From Gibbula magus (lineage: Eukaryota; Mollusca; Gastropoda; Trochida; Trochidae): a stretch of 64,000 nucleotides of DNA. The notes below the pieces were generated by a model, which was given only the letters and a program-made list of their open reading frames with translations, had not been told where the DNA came from and did no database searches. The stretch is taken from positions 82,101,436 to 82,165,435 of the forward strand of contig OW388291.1 of the NCBI GenBank assembly GCA_936450465.1. The letters are read 5' to 3'. Shown here one piece after another: positions 1 to 11,392 of the stretch. The position numbers and the translations under genes were made by a program. Every line of letters starts with the position of its first letter. The stretch's first letter is position 1.

Positions 1-269
1 TCGTTTGCATAAGCCTTAAGTCAAATAGTCAATAAACGTGGTATATGTAGCATTTGTAAGGCATAACCATTTAAACTACCTTTCAGCAAATCATTGACGC
101 ATTAATGAAAGTAGATGCACTATAAGAAAGTGTCTGCTTGTAAGTATCAACTTGAATAATAAAAATAGAGCTCATCAGGAATTCATTGATTTATTATCTC
201 AGGTTGAATATATAAGTTATCTCAAGTAATAAATTGTTGATAAGCAAATAATAGGTTTTAAATTGTGAC
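1..269. other. AT-rich sequence, no gene seen
   Basis: No open frame, RNA gene or repeat family is recognisable in this stretch. It leads directly into the GTCACGGGG-type tandem array. Confidence 0.5.
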
Positions 270-1310
270 TCTTATGACTCACAATTCGGGTCACAGGGTC
301 ACCAAATCTACAATTTAGAATCCCTATTGGCCAAGGAGTCTGTACCCAACAGGTCAGATTTCTAGAGTTGTATGTACTGGACAAAGATGATGATCATAGG
401 TTTTTAAGGATGTGACCCCTGTGACCCTATTTGGGGTCACGGGTTCACGGGGTCACGAGGTCACGGGGTCTCTTATGACTCACAATTCCGGTCACAGGGT
501 CACCAAATCTACAATTTAGAATCTCTATTGGCCAAGGAGTCTGTACCCAACAGTTCAGCTTTCTAGAGCTTTATATTATGTACTGGAGAAGAAGATGGAA
601 AAAGGTTTTTAAGGATGTGACCCCTGTGACCCTATTTGAGGTCAAGGGGTTTACGGGGTCACGAGGTCACGGGGTCACGGGGTCACGAAATCGTCAATTT
701 AGAAACCCCATTGGCCAAGGAGTCGGCACACAACTTTTCATCTCTCCAAACCTTTTGGAACTGGAGAAGAAGATGAAAATTTATTTTTAAGGATGTGACG
801 CCTGTGACCCTTTTTGAGGTCACGGGGTCACGAAATCTACAATTTAGAAACCCCATTGGCCAAGGAGTCTGCAAACAACTGTTCAGCTCTCTAGACCTTT
901 TGGGACTGGAGGAGAAGATGGAAATAGTTTTTTTTTTAGAATGTGACCCCTGTAACCCTTTTTGGGGTCACGGGGTCACGAAATCTACAACTTAGAATCC
1001 CCGATGGCCAAAGGGTCTGCACACAACTTTTCAGCTCTCTATACCGTTTAGAACTGGAGAAGAAGATGGAAATTGTTTTTTAAGAATGTGACCCCTGTGA
1101 CCCTGTTTGGGGTGACGGAGTCGAAATCTACAATTTAAAATCCCCATTGGCCAAGGAGTCTGCACATATAATTTCAGCTCTCTAGAGTCATTGATTCTGG
1201 AGAAGAAGTTGAAAAAGGTCATGGACGGACGGACGGACGGACGCCGGAGGCCATGCCAAGCCATAAGCTCATCGAACCTTTCAGGCCTGATGAGCTAAGA
1301 ATTGAAGTTT
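270..1310 (+). repeat. Tandem array of the GTCACGGGG / 'ttggccaaggagtct' bivalve repeat
   Basis: The phrase ttggccaaggagtct or a close variant recurs near 327, 528, 711, 856, 1004 and 1147, so monomers are about 143-201 bp and there are about six copies. Each monomer has a GTCAC-rich linker (gtgacccctgtgaccc, ggggtcacgaggtcacgggg), a conserved core (aatctacaatttagaa) and a gagaagaagatggaaa tract. The array ends with a GGAC minisatellite at about 1224-1243 and the terminus ctcatcgaacctttcaggcctgatgagcta at about 1268-1297, split here only by description. The same terminus recurs at 24648-24740 in reverse and at 30600-30702, so it defines one dispersed family. Short open frames inside are by-products of the repeat and not genes. 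Confidence 0.85.
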
Positions 1311-2369
1311 TCCGGTAAGTTGCTTATGTTTAACAAGAAATGTGCAATCTGTACATCAGTACATTATTATTGCATCTTTGACTAACGTAAGTAAGGTTTG
1401 TGGATGCCAGATAAACTCCCCATGTCTTCAAGGAAACCCCCTTGTAATTAAAAATGTAAGTATCTTTATAACGGTGACACTGTTTCTGTGATGATTGCTC
1501 CAGAAGAAGAGTCAAGGTTATCATGAATGAATACTTAATTACCACCCACATTGTCAATATAAGGCTGTTACTTTGATAATCTCCTAATCAACTTTCTTGT
1601 GACTTGGTGCTTTCGTTTACACACTGGGAAAAAGCCGAAGGACATGGACACTTCTGAGACTTGGAACCTCAACACAACTTTGAATAAAGACATCAAATAT
1701 TTACGCAGATCCCTGATATGAATGTCAAGCATTATTTGTTCAAGGACATGAATCACTGATAATAATTGCACAATTTTCTTTGATGAGTTCGTTATTAATG
1801 TCTTGAATTATCTGTTTATCTCACTGGATTGTACAAGCTGGAACTACATATTCTATTGTTTTTCTCTGATTAAAATACATTTCGACAAGACAAGAATCCT
1901 AAATATTTTATGTACTATACAACTGTTTGAATTCATCAATATGTTTTGATTGATCAAAAAGGTCCGTGACGTTATGTCCTGTTGATTTCCCTTAAGTGAA
2001 AATGTTAGAGTGAGTCATCACATTTGAACTACATTACACATATTAACCTTCTCCCTGAAATCTGAAAACTTGCATGGACACAAATGTCCTTCAGACTCCC
2101 TCAAGTGCCAGTTTTTGGGCAGATGGAACATGACCAATTGTATACGTGGCTTTACGTTTCTTGCAATAATGCAAGTTTCTTAAAAAAATAGATACTTCAA
2201 TTAATGCACTCTTTAATTGATTAGATTAATGCCATTCATATCACAACTATGTGTGAATGCTTCAAGGTCGGCTTTAGATGATCTCGATCACTTGCGCTTC
2301 ATTATATATACTATATTTTCTAAGTACACTGCTAGGTTGAATTAATTTTTATTTTATTAACACAGCAGT
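1311..2369. other. Non-coding spacer, no feature recognised
   Basis: AT-rich sequence with only short chance open frames. No splice-bounded exon, tRNA or repeat family could be supported. Confidence 0.45.
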
Positions 2370-5115
2370 ATTTGACTGGCGTTCTATAGCTATATCAGAT
2401 TAGTCCATTGACTTTAACATATGATTATATCATAATAATATAATAATGATGAATGGAGAACTCGACATAATGGTGACAGGTCGCCCTGACTAAATTATTG
2501 AAATGTAAATACACCTTACAAAGACAATTTTGGTCAATACAGTCTGAACAACTTTACCTGACAGAAAGAGTTTCATATAATTCTGGAAACATTACAACCA
2601 TACACAATTTAATGCATTACTTACCTATACACAAATGTATTTAATTGCAGAAATATCCAACAGGAATTAAACTCTCTGTTTATATACATGTCAATGGCAG
2701 GAGGCATGAATTCCAAGACCTTCATAAAAATCCGTATCAAATTAAACATACTACTATATAGTGTTTATTCAGGAGGAAATCCATTATGATCCACATTACT
2801 CAAAGAGACAAATGCATGTTTCAGTGCATGTTACTATAATTGAACTATCTAAAGAGGCCTTTTGGCTAAGTAAACATCTAAAATATAAACCATTCACATA
2901 TAATGACAGGCTGAAATATAGGAAATGTTATGGGAAGTTAGAACTACATGCTGTTCAGACATAGTGAACAAAGGGGGCGAATCCCTTGCTGGATTCGATC
3001 CGACACCCACACGCAGTCAGACACCAGCCGCAATCGCTAATAATACCAACGGCTTACCTATTCGACAACTGTGATCTTATTTAGGAAATGTTAATCTATG
3101 ATCCTACACTATAGTCTGTTGAGAATTTAAAGTTCCTGTGTATACTCAAATTCACCATAATAAAATCTTAAGTAATACAATATAGCAAATATAATATGCA
3201 AATATTTCCACAATTTTAACTCACTTTGCATATTGACGATTTTGGTGCTCCAATTTCTATTTTATTTGCATACAGTATCAGCATACATTGAAACAATTTA
3301 AATTGCAGCTTCTGTGAAGCAGTGTGCATAAGCAGACGATGGAACGATTTACTAAATAACTCTGAACAAATCAAAGTTTTAGTTCTGTAGCTGGCAGATC
3401 TCATGAATAACCATGAGGATCGCAGAAAGATCAGAGAGAATTCTTGCCAAAAAGTTTATCTCTAAATGCATTTATTCATCAGACACAGAATTTCAGAACA
3501 TATTGTCTTTGGATAATCCTTAATTAGGAATGCAATTTCAAATGTAAATTCTACATTCGCAAGATAAAAAAAAATAATATTCTGTTTCTTTTAATTTCAC
3601 TGGAACCTGCTTGAACTCGATCTTTGCTTATTTAACTTATGTGCAAATCTGTGCAAAGTTGAATCAGGTGTCTTTCAATTTCAATCAACTTCTATCTGAT
3701 GTTTTTGCACAACAATCAATCCGAAGCAGGAGCGTCTTCATTTTAAGGATCAAACAATGTTTCCAATCATTGCAATGGCATATATGTCCAACTGATTTAC
3801 AAAATGTAAATATATAACTCAACAAAGAAATAACAAAATTATTAACAACTTACAAATTGGACTGACATTTAACAGGTTCTTTACTTTGCTATGTACATTT
3901 ATTGATTATTAGATTATCAAATTACCCCTTGTGCATGAACCAAGAAGAATAAAAGGATGACAAGTGAGAACAATATCAACCAAGGGAGATGAAGGGTTTC
4001 CTTTGGACTCTCACTCATTAATACCCCACATTTAATTGTGGGTGGTATGATGCTAACGCAAGGGACAAATATAGACAAGTGTGAACAGATATTGTGTTTG
4101 TGACAGTGTAATTATGAAATTTGTCATGTAAATTTTTAAATGCTTTGGTAACTAGATCATTAGCAAATTACTTAAATGTTTCCTACTATAACTGTACTTA
4201 TTAACCACATAAGGTCCAATTGACAATACAAATATAATGATTGTTATCAGTATAATTAGTAGAAATTAAATTACGGAATAAAGGCTATGCTTTATTGGCC
4301 TTAAATGAATGTGTGGTTAATGTCAGACCATGTATATCATATGAATTTATTAAACAAGTAGGAGGATTGTAGAACAGGGACACTATTTCAAACTATATTT
4401 GAAGTGTTCACACTGTCACCAGAAAGACAAAGTGGCAAATCTACAATAAATACGAAATTGCAGTATTCTGAAGTGAAGCAATTCTTAGATGCATAGCGAC
4501 AATATCATATCATATAGTGCATTGACTGTGCACAGGCCAATCGCCTTCTTACCTAAATAAATTATTTCATTGAGGCAAACAAGTTGAAACACGCATTTTA
4601 AAGTTTTGTTCTTTAGATATCTGGCTTGTTTAGACTATTGCATTGACCCCCCCTATTCTTTATTCAAGGAGATGCCCATCGCGTTCTTTCATCATTCCTC
4701 TGAATAAATCTTCCTCATCTTTTTGTTGCAACTGTCAACTTGATTACCTTTAACGTGGAGCTAATACTTGTGAGCTGCTGTTAACGTTACATTGAACAGG
4801 ATTGCCTCCTATAATAGGATATCAGGTGTACATGCAATATATTGCAGTAATTGTGCTTCGTCACTTGATAACATTACATAAATTCCTTTTCTTTGATATG
4901 CAGATATTGTTCGACAAGAACATAAACATTCAATACACTCAAAGTTCTAAACTGTTCATACATTTTTAAATATGTCAATATAAATATACTTTTTATAAAT
5001 ATAAAAATATATGTTGCTACTTTTATTCTACTACGGCTGTTGTAAGTACGTGCTACCACCATAACAACTAATACTACTTTTCTTCAATATGTTTCTTTTG
5101 TTACTGTTATAGCTA
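2370..5115. repeat. Paralogous block A (partner at 42300-47345)
   Basis: Long collinear similarity to 42300-47345 can be read by eye. Anchors: ttgactggcgttctatagct (2373) against ttgactggggttctacagct (42308); ttatataattctggaaacatta-type text near 2574 against 43022; a tRNA-like segment near 2965-3070 against 43415-43530; aaaggctatgctttattggcc (4280) against 45510; and the stretch near 5010-5115 against 47248-47345. A' carries extra insertions (a SINE with target duplication, a palindromic element, and the palmitoyltransferase exon). No intact gene is seen in block A. Confidence 0.75.
2960..3070 (-). repeat. tRNA-derived SINE head, degenerate
   Basis: Read on the minus strand, this matches the better-preserved copy at 43415-43530. 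It has a B-box-like ggatcgaatcc and a degenerate A-box region. The pol III box order and the serine/leucine-like long variable region suggest a tRNA-derived SINE, not a functional tRNA. The copy is shared by blocks A and A', so it predates that duplication. Confidence 0.5.
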
Positions 5116-5311
5116 CTAAATCAAAATATGTACATTAATATAACACTTACTCTACAATTAATATCTACCAATAATATTTATAGCATTTATGCAACAACTG
5201 CTATGATTTATTGATTTTATTATATTTTAACATATTTCATTTAATGAACAAAGCTATACGAAATGAGTTATCTAATTTAGCTAACCTCCCAATATTACAA
5301 TCTATGCTACT

Positions 5312-5663
5312 TTAAAGGGGCAGTAGCACGTTTTTTCAAATTTTATTTTTTCAAATTTCTCATTTATAAAGATAGTTTATGTCATTTATATTTACTTTAG
5401 AGGGTAAAACATCTCATTACACAAACAAATTATCCGTAGTGGTAATAACAGTGTTGCGTATAATGCAAAAATTGCATTTTATTGTGAACACATTTTATTA
5501 TTTCGAATGATAAAAACGATTCCCATGGCTTTACCGAATCATGTACACTCATTTTTTTACTTGATTTTTCGAAGAGAGAAGGGTCTTTTACTATTGGTAA
5601 TATTATTTTTCAAATACATTTCATCGACTTATTTGAGCAAAAAAACGTGCTACTGCTCCTTAA
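5312..5663. mobile_element. MITE with TTAA target duplication (copy 1)
   Basis: The left end TTAAAGGGGCAGTAGCACG is mirrored at the right end by cgtgctactgctccttaa, giving terminal inverted repeats of about 20 bp with TTAA at both borders. The interior is AT-rich and non-coding. A second copy with the same ends lies at 14233-14596. TTAA targets are used by piggyBac-type transposases, so a piggyBac-driven non-autonomous family is the likely identity; no transposase for it is in the window. Confidence 0.8.
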
Positions 5664-6087
5664 ACAACATTTACTTCGTAAAATATAGAAGTATTATTTT
5701 CTATGATAATGTAATTATTGTTTTTTTAATGTAAGTATTGATATTGCTTTATTAAAAAATCAGACTACGATTCTCTTATTAACTTTACGTCTATTATATT
5801 ACCTCAATAAGGGATGATACGCATATTTAGACATGCTAACAGGTTTAACAGTTGTATCGCGTGATGAGAGAGATAAAAGTCAGAATTGCATTTGTTAGAT
5901 AATAAATATCCTGTTCGATAAGTAACACAAAAAGCATGTTTTACTAAAATGTTTGTTAATCAACTGACTTCTCGCGTGGGTCTAGTGATATATTCGAGAC
6001 CTTTGAATAAAGAAGATTATTAATTACATAATTAAATACTTTTACTTGGATGAATCAGTGACCTGAACTATCTATAAAGCTATCATA
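5664..6087. other. AT-rich spacer between MITE and mariner
   Basis: No gene or repeat recognised. Confidence 0.45.
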
Positions 6088-6089
6088 TA

Positions 6090-7384
6090 CGAGGGGCGTT
6101 CAATAAGTGTTGCAAGCGGGGCATTGGTGTTTACATAAACAGTGTCAGCTTATAGCAGGTGTTACTATAGTCACAACATAACATTGACACATGTCAAAAC
6201 AATTTATAGACATAACAATTATTTAGATATAATAGCTGCGCTGACCTAGGGGTCTCCATAATCATGGATTCTCTCAAACATGAACAACGCGCTGTGATCA
6301 AGTTCCTTACTAAAGAGGGATGCAAAGCTACAGAAATACATAACCGTATGTGTAATGTGATGGGTAAGGATGCTCCTAACTTTTCAACAGTTTGTCGCTG
6401 GTCTCTTCAGTTCAAGCGGGGCAGGGAGTCCTTAGACGATGACCCACGGTCAGGCAGGCCATCTGAAGTCACCCGACCGGAAGTTATTGCCGCTATCGAA
6501 AGACGAATTTTAGCTGACCACCGTGTTAAAGTTTCTGAACTGTCTTTGGAATTCCAGATATCAGTAGGAAGTGTTGAAAAAATAATTCATGACCATCTTG
6601 GTATGTCCAAGGTATCTGCAAGATGGGTACCCAGAAACCTCACAGCACAAGATCGCCAGAAAAGAACCGAAAGTTGCATGGATCTCCTGGATCGGTTTAA
6701 TGCGGATGAAGCCAGGTTTTTGTCTCGTCTGGTGACAGGTGACGAAACCTGGATCCACCACTGGGACCCGGAAACTAAACTGGAATCCAAGCAATGGAAG
6801 CACCCGAGTTCACCGCCTCCCCTGAAGTTTCGCACTCAACCATCAGCTGGCAAGGTTATGGCGACAACATTTGGGATGCAAAAGGCATATTATTAATTGA
6901 TTACTTGCCAACCAAAACTACAATGAATGGTCAATATTATGCCAACCTAATGCAAGAATTGCGAAAGACAATTCGACAGAAACTTCGTGGAATGTTGACA
7001 CGTGGTGTTCTGATTTTGCATGACAACGCTCCAGTCCACAAGTCAAGAGTTGCACAGGCCGCTATACGTGATTGTGGATTCGAACAGCTTAACCACCCAC
7101 CCTACAGCCCAGACCTAGCCCCCAGTGACTACTTCCTGTTCAGAAACCTGAAATCCGCCCTACGTGGAAGGCACTTCCGGGATGACGAAGACGTCAAAGC
7201 TGCCACAGAGTCGTGGTTAGGGGGGCAAACGGAAGACTTCTACAAAAGCGGCATCAAAAGTCTTAAAGAGAAATGGAATAAGTGTATTGAGGTGAAGGGA
7301 AACTATATTGAAAAATAAAAGTAAAAAAGTGACTACGCGAGTTGGTTTTATATTGAAGTTGCAACACTTATTGAACGCCCCTCG
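6090..7384 (+). mobile_element. Full-length mariner transposon with perfect terminal inverted repeats
   Basis: The element is 1295 bp long. Its ends are perfect 26-bp inverted repeats (6090-6115 and 7359-7384), beginning CGAGGGGCGTTCAATAAG. It is flanked by the TA dinucleotide at 6088-6089 and 7385-7386, the standard Tc1/mariner target duplication. It contains one transposase gene on the plus strand, broken by a single-base deletion. Perfect ends and one lesion indicate a fairly recent insertion. Confidence 0.96.
6264..7318 (+). pseudogene. Mariner (DD34D) transposase, one frameshift
   Basis: This gene encodes the mariner transposase that cuts and pastes the surrounding element. The first frame (6264-6896, 210 residues) has the paired-type helix-turn-helix DNA-binding half, the WVP motif (WVPRNL, about residue 121) and the first catalytic Asp in VTGDETW (D160). 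The second frame, open to 7318, has the second Asp in LHDNAPVH and the third in YSPDLAPSDY. Exactly 34 residues separate the second and third Asp, which is the mariner DD34D signature. The two frames join at about 6869-6875, where a T run is one base shorter than the family's TFWDAKG reading requires. With that base counted, the gene is 352 codons including stop, a normal mariner length. All catalytic residues are present. It could be a sequencing error in a homopolymer, in which case the gene would be intact. Confidence 0.95.
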
Positions 7385-7386
7385 TA

Positions 7387-7827
7387 TGTTCACGGTAACT
7401 AGTGATGATCTATCTACCATCAGTTGCCAGCAGTCAGAACTACATTCCATCATGTTATCATGAGTTGTATGGGGAGTGTCTTGTTAACTTTTAATTATAT
7501 AGTAGTGTTAAAATTACATACCTAATTGAATACTGAATGAATTTTGTCAAATATCATGTCGTGACATGAATATGGTTTATATTTCACTTGAGGTCGTGAA
7601 ATATCACGATATTCTGCGTTATTGACGTTATCGTCAATGACAATGCTTGTATTGATATATTCATGTATGTACCTAAGCATGCATGTGTTGAAAAGACTAT
7701 AATTCTTAACACTGGACACTAACATTTGGTAGAGTTCTGTAGAGGAAGAATGGGTCAGCACATGAACCTTACGTCCTGATCACTGCGCCCTAACGCGTTG
7801 TTTTGACCTGCAGGCAGATTGGGACTG
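7387..7827. other. Spacer between mariner and LINE, no gene seen
   Basis: No feature recognised. Similarity to the LINE starts somewhere between about 7828 and 7890. Confidence 0.4.
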
Positions 7828-10147
7828 GAGGCAAAATGAGAAATGTCAGACTATTTCACCTTTTTTTGATGGCTTATCAAGAATAATCCATATTTCGTAT
7901 AAACTAGCTTCAGCCGTAATATCAGCACGTATTAGAAATATTCTTCCAAATATTATCAGCGGAGACCAGAAGGGTTTTATAAAAGGCAGATATATTGGAG
8001 AATGTACAAGACTTGTTAACGACATTATTGACTATACAGAATATATGAATAAACCTGGACTTTTGATATTGATAGATTTCGAAAAAGCATTTGATTCAGT
8101 AGAGTGGTCTTTTATCAAGAAATGTTTTGACTTCTTTAATTTCGGACCATCTATCAAACTTTGGTTAAAATCATTATACAATAATATAATTTCCAGTGTT
8201 CTTGTAAATGGATTCCCATCAGACTTCTTCCAAATCACGCGTGGATGTAGGCAAGGTGACCCCCTCTCTCCGTACATATTCCTTATAGTAGCCGAAATTC
8301 TGGCTCACATGCTACGGCATAATAAGAAGATAAAAGGAATAACAATGGTAGATTTAGAATATTTACTAACGCAATTTGCAGATGATACAACAATTATTTT
8401 AGACGGATCGGAACGCTCCTTTAGAGAAACATTACGTGTTCTCGAATCATACGCATCATTCTCTGGACTCAAAATAAACATAGACAAAACTAAAGTTGTT
8501 TGGATAGGTTCTAAACAATTTTCAAGCACGCAATATTGCAGAGATTATCTATTAGATTGGACTCAAAAGCCATTTCTACTTTTAGGCATTCTATTTCAAC
8601 ACAATAAAGCAGAAATGGTAGAGAAAAATTATAAAGATAAACTAAAGAAAATCGACAAAACAATGAAAATTTGGTCTCTGAGAGATCTAACACCTTTAGG
8701 GAGAATAACTGTGTTAAAGAGTTTGATATTGCCAACTCTTAATCATTTATTTACCTCACTAGCAAATCCAAAATTAGAAACTATAAAGAATCTTCAAAAA
8801 AAATGTTTCTCCTTCATTTGGAAAGGCAAACCTGATAGAATAAAACGATGTTTGATAACAAAAACACATGAAGAAGGCGGTCTAAAAGTACCGGCCATAC
8901 TAGAAACAATTAAGTCTCAGAAAATATCATGGATAAGAAGATTATATGTACATAACTCTAAATTAAGTAACCTGGTTTTTACCTCACACCAAGTGAGTAA
9001 ATTAAACCCTATAGAAATGGGACCTTCGTATCTGAAGACACAGTATATTCCCAATCTTATCAGCCCATTCTGGAAAGACGTATTTGATGCTTGGTCTGAT
9101 TTACAAGAAAACTGTAAATATGAAATCAATTTTAGCAGATAGTTTATATGGGCAAATGACAATATGGGCAAATGACAATATAATAATAGGGAAACAACCT
9201 ATAATATACGATCATTATCTGCAATCCAATATTAAATTCATTAATGACTTTCTAAACGAGGACAGCGCATTTCTACCCTATAACGACTTCGTTGGTCTAT
9301 ACGATGTTAAGACAAATTTTATTGAATATGCGGGCTTATTAGCTTCTCTAAAATCCTATTCAAAACGGAGTTCGGTCAAGTTCAGTAAAGAGAAGGATTT
9401 GCCTTTTATTCCCCCCAATTTGGAAATACTTTATAAAGCTAAAAAGGGATGTAATATATTCTACAACAAACTTTTACACAAAGACGACACAACCCAAAAA
9501 CATCTTTACCAAATTAAGTGGGAAAAGGAATTGAATACAGATTTTGATTTAAATCAATGGAAAATATACAATCTCATACCATTCAGAGCAGCCTTTAGCG
9601 CAAAACACAGATGGTTCCAATATCGTGTTCTCCATAGAATTCTTATTACATGTAAAGATTTATACAATTATAAACTTATAGAATCGCCACTGTGTACATT
9701 CTGTGATGCTTAAATAGAATCGCTCATTCACTTACTATATGAATGCAGATTTGTCAAAAGGTTGTGGCAGGATCTACTAGAATGGATACAAAATGAAACC
9801 GACACCGAATTGAAATTAAATGCCGAAACAGTTATTTTTGGATTCAAAGAAAGAAGGAACGATGTCCTGAATTTCCTCTAAATTTTAACGAAAGAATACA
9901 TTTATGCCAAAAAAATTGAAAACAGACTACCTACTCTAGCGGGTTTGAAACAAAAATTACACTACAATTATCAACTATATAAATCAAATGCATATACACA
10001 ATGCAAATATGACTCTTTTGTCACATTTTGGTAGTCATGCCACAACCTATTCAATTAGATATTAATATTTGACTTGCTGTGTTTACTTCATCTATATATG
10101 AAAATGCTGTACCCATATCAAAAAGAAATAAAGTGATAAAAAAAAGA
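7828..10147 (+). mobile_element. 5'-truncated L1-like non-LTR retrotransposon (LINE)
   Basis: Reverse-transcriptase coding sequence begins abruptly near 7890 without the upstream endonuclease domain, a normal 5' truncation. It runs through a C-terminal cysteine-rich knuckle to a stop at 10032-10034. It is followed by a short 3' region with an AATAAA-like signal (about 10126-10131) and an A-rich tail near 10138-10147. The C-terminal CCHC-type knuckle is as in L1-clade ORF2 proteins, so an L1/Tx1-like clade is favoured; the exact clade is not determined. No clear target-site duplication was found. Confidence 0.85.
7897..10034 (+). pseudogene. LINE ORF2 fragment: reverse transcriptase to C-terminal zinc knuckle, broken
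   Basis: The reading before the ATG at 8045 (YKLASAVISARI..GDQKGFIKGRYIGE) is in frame and is typical of the RT fingers. Within 8045-9142 come motif A (LIDFEKAFDS), motif B (RGCRQGDPLSPY) and motif C as FADD (residues 111-114). The lesions are a TAG at 9140-9142; a perfect 16-bp tandem duplication (9148-9163 and 9164-9179) that moves the frame; a TAA at 9711-9713 just after CTFCDA; and a TAA at 9879-9881. The frame then stays open to the natural-looking stop at 10032-10034. The zinc knuckle (CTFCD then H and C in SLIHLLYEC) spans the third lesion. The function would have been target-primed reverse transcription; this copy is dead. Confidence 0.88.
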
Positions 10148-11179
10148 ATAATCCAGATTTCAAACTGATTTGTATCAACAATAAAGTTCTTGGTTTCTGA
10201 AGAGATGGAAGCATGGAGGATTAATACAGCAAATCAAAACAAGTGGTATCTGTCTCTTATCGAGAGCTGGCATGGGATTCTGATTAGCACCGGGAAGATT
10301 CACAATAAAATATTATCATTAAGCTTATATAAACAGTTGAAATGCTGTGCGGTTTATCTAAACCAAATTAATAGAGATCAATAGAATATTATCTCTGATA
10401 TTCTTCAGCTAACGGTGATAAGCAGACTTTGAACTGGGAGGCTGGTATTATTTGTTTTTATGTTCTATTCTGATTGTTTATATTCTTTACGCGGAACATG
10501 GAATACTTAGTGATGTACACAAGAGCCAACATGTATGATTACTGAGTATTTTTTTTTATTGCTTAAGTCTATAAAGAGAACACATTGTTAAACAAGCAAC
10601 ATGATTTGATTATTTCTCAAGAGTATTGGCTTTATAAAATAATATGAATGATGAATGCTTAATGTATTCAAATCCATCAATACCAATAGATGTATGTCCT
10701 ACCGAAAATAACTCTGAGTGAAATAAACAATTAAAGTCAGCTATCAATTCAATGAAACAGGGGTTGTGAGACCTTAACTCCATTTTACTAAAGCATCAAT
10801 AAAAGGTAAAAAGAAAAAGACATGTGTGATATACATGCATATTTGATTATCCTTCAATGTAAACAATAAAAAATCAAATTGTCCAAATTACTATATACGT
10901 TTTTATTTCATCTGCCTTAGGCACGTGTTGGTATTGCCTAAAGCCGATTCAGCCACATCATATTATTTATAATTATATTTTGTTTTTCTAGTTTTCAAAG
11001 TTTCATAGAAATAATATGTTGAAGTCCATGTAATTATTGTGATTTGTTACGTTGTGAAATACAAGCATCAACAAACAACGTGACTCTTGGCAGAGATTTT
11101 CAAAATATATATGAATTACTTACACGTTTTGTACTCAATACCTATTCTTGGAAATATACTATTAGAAACTCCCGAAATT
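10148..11179. other. Non-coding spacer, no feature recognised
   Basis: AT-rich with short chance frames only. It ends at the left tandem array of the composite element. Confidence 0.45.
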
Positions 11180-11346
11180 AATTAGATGATAATTTCGTCT
11201 AATTAGATAATTAGATGATACTTTCGTCTAATTAGATCATACTTTCGTCTAATTAGATCATACTTTCGTCTAAATAGATGATACTTTCGTCTAATTAGAT
11301 GATACTGTCGTCTAATTAGATCATAATTTCGTCTAATTAGATGATA
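11180..11346 (+). repeat. Left array of 21-bp TAATTAGA repeats
   Basis: About seven full units plus partials, beginning AATTAGATGATAC and ending TTTCGTCT, start at 11180, 11209, 11230, 11251, 11272, 11293, 11314 and 11335. An 8-bp partial unit lies at 11201-11208. Units vary at GATGAT/GATCAT and CTTTC/ATTTC. Each contains the palindromic core TAATTA. The array ends 6 bp before a TATAAAA box. Confidence 0.93.
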
Positions 11347-11351
11347 GATTG

Positions 11352-11358
11352 TATAAAA
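11352..11358 (+). promoter_or_regulatory. TATA box for the integrase gene
   Basis: TATAAAA lies directly at the inner edge of the left array and 34 bp before the ATG at 11393, so initiation would fall very near the start codon. The mirror-image arrangement on the other arm (16458-16464) makes chance unlikely. Confidence 0.6.
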
Positions 11359-11392
11359 CATTCGACCGAAGGGCAAATCGACTCAGACAAGG

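Noticed and set aside
11180..11346. CRISPR array
   Set aside because: 21-bp units are directly abutting with no unique spacers, the genome is eukaryotic, and an inverted partner array exists.
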